Positions 8,238 to 14,843 of a stretch of DNA of 64,000 nucleotides are shown here, piece after piece (within the stretch, counting starts at the first letter, position 1; each line of letters begins with the position of its first letter). Origin of the DNA: Chloroflexota bacterium (GTDB lineage: Bacteria; Chloroflexota; Dehalococcoidia; Tepidiformales; Tepidiformaceae); the NCBI GenBank assembly GCA_016191435.1, contig JACPOQ010000035.1:434001-498000 (forward strand), written 5' to 3'. Made by a program: the position numbers and the translations under genes. The notes beneath the pieces are model-generated. The model did no database searches. It saw only the letters and a program-made list of their open reading frames with translations, and had not been told where the DNA came from.

Positions 8238-9272
8238 ATGACCGCTCCAACTTCGAATGGCTCGCTCATCTCGGACCTCCCGGTGCTCACCCGCAAGGAC
8301 TTCGTGTCCGACCAGGAAGTTCGCTGGTGCCCGGGCTGTGGCGACTACTCGATCCTCGCGCAGATGCAGAAAATGCTGCCCTCGCTCAAAATTCCCCGCG
8401 AGAACCTGGTCTTCATCAGCGGCATTGGCTGCTCCAGCCGCTTCCCCTATTACGTCGAAAGCTACGGCTTTCACAGCATCCATGGCCGCGCGCTGACCAT
8501 CGCCTCGGGGCTGAAGTCGGCGCGGCCGGAGCTGACGGTATTCGTCGTCACCGGCGATGGCGACGGACTGAGTATCGGCGGCAACCACCTGCTCCACGCG
8601 ATGCGCCGCAACGTGGACCTCAACGTCATCCTCTTCAACAATCGCATCTACGGCCTCACCAAGGGCCAGTTCTCCCCTACCTCCGAGTTCGGGAAGGTCA
8701 CGAAGTCGTCGCCCTACGGCACGACCGAGCAGCCGCTGAATCCGATCCGGATCGCGCTCGCCGCCGGCGCGACCTTCGTCGCGCGCTCAATCGACCGCGA
8801 CACCAAGCACCTGGAAGAGACGCTCTACCAGGCCGCGCAGCACAAGGGCATCTCGTTCGTCGAGGTCTACCAGAACTGCAACATCTTCAACGACGGCGCC
8901 TTCGCCGCCTTCGCGGAGAAGGAAGTACGGCAGGACCGCATGCTCTACCTCGAGCACGGGAAACCCCTGCGCTTCGGGAAGAACATGGAACACGGCATCC
9001 GGCTCAACGGCTTCACTCCAGAGGTGGTCTTGAACGCGGAGAGCGACGACGGCCTCCTGATCCACGACATCTACAATCCCACGCCCGCGCTCGCGAACAT
9101 CCTCGTGGGCATGGACTACCCCGAGTTCCCCGTCCCCGCCGGGATCTTCCGCTCGGTCACCGCCCCCACCTTCGATGAGCTGCTGCAGAAGCAGGTCGAT
9201 GATGCGGTGGCAAAGGGGGCTGGAAAATTCGAGGACGTCCTGTACAGTGGCGAAACGTGGACGGTGTCCTGA
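8238..9272 (+). CDS. korB: 2-oxoacid:ferredoxin oxidoreductase, beta subunit
   Basis: This 344-residue thiamine-diphosphate and Fe-S subunit of the oxidoreductase carries the N-terminal cysteine motif RWCPGCGDYSIL, then GIGCSSRFPYY, and the TPP-binding core VTGDGDGLSIGGNHLLHA with NNRIYGLTKGQFSPTS. Length and order match KorB/OorB-type beta subunits. It starts three bases after korA, so the two are translationally linked and give a stoichiometric alpha-beta complex. A perfect hairpin at 9300-9326 lies between this gene and the following CBS gene and may separate their expression. Confidence 0.95.
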   Translation: MTAPTSNGSLISDLPVLTRKDFVSDQEVRWCPGCGDYSILAQMQKMLPSLKIPRENLVFISGIGCSSRFPYYVESYGFHSIHGRALTIASGLKSARPELTVFVVTGDGDGLSIGGNHLLHAMRRNVDLNVILFNNRIYGLTKGQFSPTSEFGKVTKSSPYGTTEQPLNPIRIALAAGATFVARSIDRDTKHLEETLYQAAQHKGISFVEVYQNCNIFNDGAFAAFAEKEVRQDRMLYLEHGKPLRFGKNMEHGIRLNGFTPEVVLNAESDDGLLIHDIYNPTPALANILVGMDYPEFPVPAGIFRSVTAPTFDELLQKQVDDAVAKGAGKFEDVLYSGETWTVS

Positions 9273-9299
9273 CATTCGCCCTGTAGGAGACTGATTGTG

Positions 9300-9326
9300 C
9301 GGGCCGCGGTGACCAACCGCGGCCCG
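9300..9326 (+). other. Perfect intra-operon hairpin after korB
   Basis: CGGGCCGCGGT (9300-9310) and ACCGCGGCCCG (9316-9326) form an 11-bp perfect stem with a five-base loop. There is no T-run after it, so it is not a standard intrinsic terminator. It could be a stability or processing element separating the kor genes from the following CBS gene. Confidence 0.6.
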
Positions 9327-9346
9327 TCCGCTTACCCGGAGGACGC

Positions 9347-9901
9347 ATGGCCGATATCACGAACATCGTCATCTGCCCGAGCTGCGGCGCCGAGAACATT
9401 GAAGGCTCCGACACGTGTTCGAACTGCATGATGGACCTCCGCACCGTCGATGTCCCGGAGACCGCCCAAGCGTCCAGCGATTCACCATTTCTGCATGCAC
9501 TCTCGGACATCCGGATGTCGAAACTGACGACGGTGCCTTCGACCGCCACCGTGCGGGAGGCGCTCGGGGTGCTGGCAAACGAGCCAACGGGCGCCGTCGC
9601 CGTGATGGAAGACGGGCGTGCCATCGGCATCTTCACCGAACGCGACGTGCTGAAGCGCGTGGCCCAGCGCCCGGACCGCCTGCCGCTGCCTGTGACCGAA
9701 GTGATGACGCCCGACCCGGTGATCCTGCGCGAATCCGACACGATCGCAACCGCGCTAAACAAGATGGGCAGCGGCGGGTTCCGGCACATGCCACTCGCGA
9801 GCGCCGAGGGCCTCCTGGGCCTCGTGACCGCGCGCGACGTGCTCAATTGGGTCATGGCCAACTATTTCGATGAGCCCGTGCAAATACATACCAAGGTCTA
9901 G
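9347..9901 (+). CDS. Zinc-ribbon plus two-CBS-domain protein
   Basis: This 184-residue protein has an N-terminal zinc ribbon (ICPSCGAENIEGSDTCSNC, four cysteines as CxxC pairs). A CBS pair follows: MSKLTTVPSTATVREALGVL, GIFTERDVLKRVAQRP, EVMTPDPVILRESDTIATAL and GLVTARDVLNWV. It shares the TERDVL motif with the CBS protein at 5850, so the two are probably related. Position suggests a ligand-sensing partner of the KorAB enzyme. The zinc ribbon may mediate protein or nucleic-acid contact; this is unproven. ATG at 9347 has GGAGG seven bases upstream (CCCGGAGGACGC). Confidence 0.88.
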   Translation: MADITNIVICPSCGAENIEGSDTCSNCMMDLRTVDVPETAQASSDSPFLHALSDIRMSKLTTVPSTATVREALGVLANEPTGAVAVMEDGRAIGIFTERDVLKRVAQRPDRLPLPVTEVMTPDPVILRESDTIATALNKMGSGGFRHMPLASAEGLLGLVTARDVLNWVMANYFDEPVQIHTKV

Positions 9902-9932
9902 CCTATGCCTCGGCTAGCGCGTATGCTCTGAT

Positions 9933-9947
9933 ATAGCTCGCCACTAT
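9933..9947 (+). promoter_or_regulatory. Candidate LysR-type operator (T-N11-A) before the LysR gene
   Basis: ATAG-N7-CTAT (9933-9947) is a perfect interrupted dyad containing the T-N11-A core typical of LysR-type sites, 22 bases before the TTG start. A second half AGCTAT lies at 9960-9965. Autoregulation is the usual arrangement for this family; the assignment is by motif and position only. Confidence 0.35.
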
Positions 9948-9968
9948 GGCTTCAAGGTCAGCTATCTT

Positions 9969-10868
9969 TTGGAACTCGCGCAACTTGACGCATTCATTGC
10001 CGCCGCCGATTGTGGGAGTTTCAGCCGGGCCGCCGAGCTGCTGAACGTCGCGCAGCCCTCGCTGAGCAACCGCATCCAGTCGCTCGAACGAGAAGTGGGC
10101 CAGTCCCTCTTCGAACGCATGGGCCGCGGCGTGAAGCTGACCGATGCCGGCCGCGCCTTCCTTCCCTACGCCCAGCGCGTCCTGCGGACCCTGAACGACG
10201 GCCTCATGGTCCTCGAAGGCACCCGCGATGGCACTGCCGGCCGCCTGACCATCGGCACCGCGCCCGCAGTCGGCACCTACGTGCTCCCCCGCCTCCTGAA
10301 GATCTTCTGCGACAACCGCGAGGGCGTCGACGTGCTGGTGCGCACGGGCCATAGCGATGAAGTGCTGCAGATGGTCCTCGATGACGACGTGCAGGTGGGT
10401 TTCGGCCGGCCGATAAACCACCCTGACGTGCGCACGACGATCCTCTACCGGGACCAGCTCGTGCTGGTCGTCGCCTCCGACCATCGCTACGCCAAGCGCG
10501 GCACGGTGAAGGTGGACGAACTCGCCGACGAGTCGCTGATCCTCTTCGACCGTGACTCGGGCTACTACGGCATGATTCTCGGGCTCTTCCGCGACCTCGG
10601 GGTGGTGCCGCAACAGCAGATGCAACTCGATAGCATCGAAGCGACCAAGAAGATGGTCGAGAGCAACCTGGGCATCGCCCTGCTGCCGGAACTTTCGGTT
10701 GACCGCGAAATCCGCCTCGGCACGCTGCACAAGGTGCACATCGAATCGGCGGGGCCGGTGGAGCGCGACATCGCGGTGATGTACCGGCGGAACAAGCCGC
10801 AATCGGGCCCAATGGCCGCCTTCCTCGATCTCCTCGGCGAGATCTACGGCACCAAGCTCCCGAAATGA
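9969..10868 (+). CDS. LysR-family transcriptional regulator
   Basis: This 299-residue protein has an N-terminal winged helix-turn-helix (residues 1-60: LDAFIAAADCGSFSRAAELL, then AQPSLSNRIQSLEREVGQSL and LTDAGRAFL). A periplasmic-binding-protein-like effector domain of two lobes follows (GRLTIGTAPAVGTYVLPRLL through LGIALLPELSVDREI). The inducer is not predictable. The start is the TTG at 9969: the ATG at 9946 is in another frame, and the HTH begins six residues in as expected. A candidate operator overlaps the region just upstream. The following PHP gene starts about 25 bases after the stop, so it may be in the same transcript. No obvious divergent target gene is present. Confidence 0.92.
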   Translation: MELAQLDAFIAAADCGSFSRAAELLNVAQPSLSNRIQSLEREVGQSLFERMGRGVKLTDAGRAFLPYAQRVLRTLNDGLMVLEGTRDGTAGRLTIGTAPAVGTYVLPRLLKIFCDNREGVDVLVRTGHSDEVLQMVLDDDVQVGFGRPINHPDVRTTILYRDQLVLVVASDHRYAKRGTVKVDELADESLILFDRDSGYYGMILGLFRDLGVVPQQQMQLDSIEATKKMVESNLGIALLPELSVDREIRLGTLHKVHIESAGPVERDIAVMYRRNKPQSGPMAAFLDLLGEIYGTKLPK

Positions 10869-10893
10869 GCCGGGCCGGGATCGCCTTCGCTGC

Positions 10894-11505
10894 TTGCGCC
10901 GTCTGCCCGCGACCGTGCTGATCGACCTTCACTGCCACACGCTGCCGTTGTCGCAATGCAGCGCCATGCGCCCGGAGGAGGCCATCGACCTCGCCCGTGA
11001 GCGCGGGCTCGACGGCGTCTGCCTGACCGAGCACGACGCTTTCTGGCGGCCCGGCGAGCTCGCCGCGCTCCGTGCCCGCACCGGCTTTCTGATTCTCGCC
11101 GCGGTGGAGCTGAGCACCGATATGGGCCACGTGCTCGCATTTGGGCTCGCGGGTGGCGACGCGCGCTTCGCGACCGCCGGCGCGGCGTTCGCGGCCGCCC
11201 GGCAGGCCCGCGGCCTGCTCTACCTCGCCCATCCCGCACGCGACGGCCTCCTGAAGGTCGACCGTCACACCGTGGACTACTTCGAGTCCGTAGAGGCGAT
11301 CAACGGCTCCGACTCCCGGCTCCAGAACATGGCCGCCACCGGCCTCGCGCGTGGCTTCCGCCTGCCCGGCATCGGCGGCTCCGATGCGCACGCCGCCGCG
11401 GAGGTCGGCCGCGCCGCCACCCGCTTCGACGCGGATATCAGCGACGAAGCCTCCCTCCTGGCCGCCCTGCGCTCCGGGACGTATGAAGCCGTGCGCCTCG
11501 AGTAG
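10894..11505 (+). CDS. PHP-domain metal-dependent phosphoesterase
   Basis: This 203-residue PHP protein has the metal-binding motifs DLHCHT near the start, TEHDAFW, LYLAHPARD and a C-terminal GGSDAHAAAEVG. These four motifs match the trinuclear-metal site of PHP phosphoesterases, relatives of the N-terminal domains of DNA polymerase III alpha and of histidinol phosphatase. The substrate could be a nucleotide, a 3',5'-bisphosphate or another phosphoester. The annotated start is a TTG at 10894. A GTG at 10915 directly before LIDLHCHT is equally plausible, and neither has a strong Shine-Dalgarno. It sits 25 bases after the LysR gene. Confidence 0.85.
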   Translation: MRRLPATVLIDLHCHTLPLSQCSAMRPEEAIDLARERGLDGVCLTEHDAFWRPGELAALRARTGFLILAAVELSTDMGHVLAFGLAGGDARFATAGAAFAAARQARGLLYLAHPARDGLLKVDRHTVDYFESVEAINGSDSRLQNMAATGLARGFRLPGIGGSDAHAAAEVGRAATRFDADISDEASLLAALRSGTYEAVRLE

Positions 11506-11514
11506 GGAAGCCGG

Positions 11515-11919
11515 CTACCGGCCGCTGGGCCGCCAGGCCACGGCCATCCCATCGGGATCCGCGAGGTCCTCGCCCAACGGCGTGGGCTTCAGGCCCGCCG
11601 CTTTCGCTCCCGCGGCCATCGCCTGCGCCTCCCCGCCGTAGTTCGCGAATCCGCAGCTTTCGATCTCGAGCCTGAATACATGCGCCGGGCCCGACGGGTT
11701 CCATCCCGTCGCCTCCATGACTTGTTGCCACATGTGCCTGACGAGCACCTCGTCGGTCGCCGGCACGGCCCTGCCGTACAGCTTGAAGTCGCCGCCGGCG
11801 CCATCCTTGTTCGCGACGGTGCTGTGCACCACGCAACGCGAGTCGCGAACGGTTCGTGCTGCCCCGCTTGGCCGGACATTGAACACTTGACTGGCACCCG
11901 CAACCCGGCGGCTTGACAA
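11515..11919 (-). pseudogene. C-terminal remnant of a PPOX/PNPOx-like flavin- or F420-binding protein
   Basis: The frame encodes the second half of the split beta-barrel of the pyridoxamine-phosphate-oxidase-like superfamily: SRCVVHSTVANKDG, GGDFKLYGRAVPATD and HVFRLEIESCGFANYGG match the region where these proteins have a phosphate/flavin-binding loop and dimer strands. The usual first half (about 60-80 residues) is absent. The first residues (MSSRRVAGASQVFNVRPSGA) look unrelated, and upstream lies the rib promoter and riboswitch on the other strand. I read it as 5'-truncated and probably non-functional, though a short expressed protein is possible. Confidence 0.55.
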
Positions 11920-11941
11920 TCCTTAGCGTAAAGCAAAGGAT
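11913..11941 (+). promoter_or_regulatory. Probable rib operon promoter
   Basis: TTGACA at 11913-11918 is followed after 17 bases by AAGGAT (11936-11941), giving a sigma70-like promoter whose start site would fall about 11948, just before the FMN riboswitch. The -35 is an exact consensus; the -10 matches at three positions. Confidence 0.6.
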
Positions 11942-11950
11942 ATGCATGAT

Positions 11951-12063
<113 letters not shown>

Positions 12064-12205
12064 ATGCTCCGCGCGAGCCGTTGGTGGCCCGCCGGGCTGC
12101 GCTGTTGGCGCTCTCTCCCCGTACGCCCCGCGACATCGGAAAGGGGCAGGCAATGGCGCGAGGCGCATCGGTTCTTTCACATCCGCGGCCCGGCGGCGAC
12201 CGCTG

Positions 12206-12802
12206 ATGTTCACCGGGATCATTGAAGAAGTTGGGACCGTCACCGCGTCGGCGGAGGGACTGCTCTGGATCGCCGCGCCGCTCATCCTCACCGATGCGAA
12301 GCTGGGCGATTCCATCGCCATCAACGGTGTGGACCTCACGGTCGCCGAGATCCGCGGCGACACCTTCTTCGCCAACCTCATGCCGGAGACCTATCGCCGT
12401 TCCAACCTCGGCGAGCTCAAGGTCGGTGACCTCGTCAACCTCGAGCGCAGCGTGCGACCGAGCGACCGCCTCAGCGGCCACATCGTGCGCGGCGTGGTCG
12501 AAGGAGTCGGCACGCTCCACTCCCTCACGCCCGAAGGCGAGGCGATCATCGCCCGCTTCCTCGCGCCCCCCGAACTGCTGCGCTACATGGTCGTCAAAGG
12601 CCCTGTCTGCATCGACGGTATCAGCCTGACCATCGTCGCGAAGGACGCCGAGAGCTTCTCGGTCTCGCTCGTCCAATACACCCAGGAGCATACGAACCTG
12701 GTCGCCCGCAAGCCTGGCGACCGCATCAACCTCGAATCCGACATCATTGCACGGTACGTGCAGCAGTTCGTTGAAAGCCAGGGCGCCGGGAGTGCAGGGT
12801 GA
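12206..12802 (+). CDS. ribE: Riboflavin synthase, alpha chain
   Basis: RibE dismutates two 6,7-dimethyl-8-ribityllumazine molecules to riboflavin plus a pyrimidinedione. This 198-residue protein has the two barrel repeats: [12 protein letters not shown] with [11 protein letters not shown], then [18 protein letters not shown] with DGISLTIV. Length fits the family (about 200). It is the first gene after the FMN riboswitch; its stop overlaps the next start (TGATG). ribD, the deaminase/reductase, is absent from the window and must be elsewhere. Confidence 0.97.
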   Translation: MFTGIIEEVGTVTASAEGLLWIAAPLILTDAKLGDSIAINGVDLTVAEIRGDTFFANLMPETYRRSNLGELKVGDLVNLERSVRPSDRLSGHIVRGVVEGVGTLHSLTPEGEAIIARFLAPPELLRYMVVKGPVCIDGISLTIVAKDAESFSVSLVQYTQEHTNLVARKPGDRINLESDIIARYVQQFVESQGAGSAG

Positions 12803-14037
12803 TGAGAGAGATCGATAGCGTGATGGCAACGGTCCCTGAGGCGGTCGAGGAGTACAAGCGCGGCCGCTTCGTCATCATCACCGACGACGAAGATCGCGAA
12901 AACGAGGGCGACCTCGTGATGGCGGCCGAGTTCGTGACGCCCGATGCCATCAACTTCATGGCGAAGTTTGGCCGCGGGCTCATCTGCATCCCGCTGACCG
13001 AGCAGCGTGTCGCCGAACTGCAGCTGCCGATGATGGCCGCGGACAACAGCTCACACTTCGGTACCCCCTTCACCGTCTCCGTGGAGGCGCGCACGGGCGT
13101 GACCACCGGCATCTCCGCTGCCGACCGCGCCCGCACGGTGCAGGTGCTCATCGACCCCAATTCCGGCCCCGATGACCTCGTCCGGCCCGGGCACATGTTC
13201 CCGTTGCGCGCCCGTAATGGCGGCGTCCTCGTGCGTGCGGGCCAGACCGAGGCCGCCGTGGACCTGGCGAAAATGGCCGGCCTCAAGCCCGCGGGCGTGC
13301 TCTGCGAAATCATGAAGATGGACGGTGAGATGGCCCGCATGCCGGACCTGAAGCGCTTCGCCCGCCGCCATGGACTCAAGATCGTGACCGTGGCGGACAT
13401 GATCAAGTACCGCCTGCGGAATGAGCGCCTGGTGCATCGCGTGGCCGAAACGAAGCTGCCGACGCCCTACGGCGAGATGATGATCCTCGCCTACAAGACC
13501 GACCACGAGCCCGAAGAGCACGTCGCCGTGGTGAAGGGCAGCATCGACCCGGATACGCCAACGCTGGTGCGCGTCCACGACCAATGCGTCACCGGCGATG
13601 TGTTCGATTCCATGCGCTGCGACTGCGGCGAGCAAAAGGACCGCGCGCTGAAGATGATCGCCGAAGAGGGCGGCGTGTTCCTCTACATGCGCCAGGAAGG
13701 CCGCGGGATCGGCCTGCACAACAAGCTGCGCGCCTACGAGCTGCAGGACCGGGGCATGGACACCGTCGATGCAAACATCGCGCTCGGCTTCCCCGCCGAC
13801 CGCCGGGACTACGGCATCGGCATGCAGATCCTGCTCGATATCGGCGTGCGGAAGATGCGGCTGTTGACGAACAACCCGGCCAAGCGCGCTGGTCTCGAAG
13901 GCTACGGCCTGCAAGTGGTCGAACGCCTTCCCATCGTGACCGAGCCGAACCCCTTCAACATCCGGTACCTCGACACGAAGCGCCGGCGCATGGGCCACCT
14001 GCTCGATGGTCTGGAAACGCTCGCCGGGGGCAAGTAG
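12802..14037 (+). CDS. ribBA: Bifunctional 3,4-dihydroxy-2-butanone-4-phosphate synthase / GTP cyclohydrolase II
   Basis: This 411-residue fusion supplies both starting branches of riboflavin synthesis. The RibB half (about 1-205) has [18 protein letters not shown] and the C-terminal region [21 protein letters not shown] (in part [17 protein letters not shown]). The RibA half (about 210-411) has [14 protein letters not shown], the zinc-binding cysteine cluster, then [20 protein letters not shown] and the catalytic segment [12 protein letters not shown]. The ATG at 12802 shares its A with the ribE stop; a GTG three bases earlier would add one residue. It ends directly at the ribH start. Confidence 0.96.
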   Translation: MREIDSVMATVPEAVEEYKRGRFVIITDDEDRENEGDLVMAAEFVTPDAINFMAKFGRGLICIPLTEQRVAELQLPMMAADNSSHFGTPFTVSVEARTGVTTGISAADRARTVQVLIDPNSGPDDLVRPGHMFPLRARNGGVLVRAGQTEAAVDLAKMAGLKPAGVLCEIMKMDGEMARMPDLKRFARRHGLKIVTVADMIKYRLRNERLVHRVAETKLPTPYGEMMILAYKTDHEPEEHVAVVKGSIDPDTPTLVRVHDQCVTGDVFDSMRCDCGEQKDRALKMIAEEGGVFLYMRQEGRGIGLHNKLRAYELQDRGMDTVDANIALGFPADRRDYGIGMQILLDIGVRKMRLLTNNPAKRAGLEGYGLQVVERLPIVTEPNPFNIRYLDTKRRRMGHLLDGLETLAGGK

Positions 14038-14502
14038 GTGCCCGCGCTCGAAGGTTCGGCGGCCGGCGAGGGGCTGCGCATCTGCGTGGTGGTCGCGCGC
14101 TGGAACGGCTTCGTGACCGAAGTCCTGCACGCGGGCGCCGTCTCGACACTGCGCGAGTGCGGCTTGCGCGAGGAAGATGTGACGTCGGCGTGGGTGCCGG
14201 GCGCTTTCGAGGTGCCCACCGCCGCCCGCTGGGCGGCCGAAAGCGGCCGCTTCGATGCAATCATCTGCCTCGGCGCCGTCATCCGCGGCGAGACGGCGCA
14301 CTTCGAATACGTCGCCGGGGGCGCCGCCGAGGGCATCACCCGTGTCTCCCAGGACACGGGCGTGCCCGTGATCTTCGGGGTGCTTACGGTCGATTCCGTG
14401 CAGCAGGCGCTGGATCGTGCAGGCGGCAAGGAAGGTCACAAGGGCGAGGAATCGGCGCGCGCTGCCATCGAGATGGCGAACCTGCGCAAGTTGCTGGCCT
14501 GA
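14038..14502 (+). CDS. ribH: 6,7-dimethyl-8-ribityllumazine synthase
   Basis: RibH condenses the butanone phosphate with the ribitylamino-pyrimidine to form lumazine, the RibE substrate, and usually assembles as a pentamer or icosahedral shell. This 154-residue protein has VVARWNGFVTEVLHAGA, WVPGAFEVPTAARW, CLGAVIRGETAHFEYVAGG (the phosphate-binding region) and GVLTVDSVQQALDRAGG. It starts with GTG immediately after the ribBA stop, so the three genes form one tightly packed operon behind the FMN riboswitch. Confidence 0.96.
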   Translation: MPALEGSAAGEGLRICVVVARWNGFVTEVLHAGAVSTLRECGLREEDVTSAWVPGAFEVPTAARWAAESGRFDAIICLGAVIRGETAHFEYVAGGAAEGITRVSQDTGVPVIFGVLTVDSVQQALDRAGGKEGHKGEESARAAIEMANLRKLLA

Positions 14503-14628
14503 GCTCTGACACGAATCCCGCCCGAAGGTTAACGGCCGCTTCCCGCCCTCCCAGGACATTTTGCCCGCCGTTTACACGCGTCGCGAATGGGTTTCACATG
14601 GGAGCATTACAGTGAGAAGCACGGATAT

Positions 14629-14812
14629 GGGGTTGTCGCAGACATCTTTCCCCGCTAACGCCACCACGAGTGGCATGCTGCGACAACCCCGTTCCTAAAA
14701 TCTCGCCGGTCAGCGAGATTGTTATCGGTCCGAATGGCTGCTGCCCTCTCCTACCTCTCCAGCAGCGAGCCGAAACGCTTGAAGCCCCCGCCGCTCGGGG
14801 GCTTCTTGTTTG
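14629..14812 (+). ncRNA. Candidate structured RNA between ribH and nuoG-like gene
   Basis: This non-coding stretch holds a series of perfect inverted repeats. GGGGTTGTCGCAG (14629-14641) pairs with CTGCGACAACCCC (14678-14690), 13 bp around a 36-base loop with an inner CCAC/GTGG stem. AATCTCGC (14699-14706) pairs with GCGAGATT (14713-14720). CTGCTG (14738-14743) pairs with CAGCAG (14760-14765). An intrinsic terminator hairpin closes it. It resembles no RNA class I recognise: the landmark sequences of tmRNA, RNase P RNA and SRP RNA are absent. It is either an independent small RNA or a structured 3' UTR of the rib operon. No convincing promoter was seen before it. Confidence 0.5.
14781..14812 (+). 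terminator. Strong intrinsic terminator
   Basis: GAAGCCCCCG (14781-14790) and CGGGGGCTTC (14796-14805) form a perfect 10-bp stem with a five-base loop, followed by TTGTTT. It ends plus-strand transcription from the rib operon or the candidate RNA, and the stem can also act on the convergent nuoG-like transcript. Confidence 0.85.
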
Positions 14813-14843
14813 TCCGCTGCAGGCCCGTTGGAGGGACGATCGC

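Noticed and set aside
14629-14812. Assigning the hairpin region to tmRNA, RNase P RNA, SRP RNA or 6S RNA
   Set aside because: The landmark sequences of those RNAs are absent; only the structure is visible.
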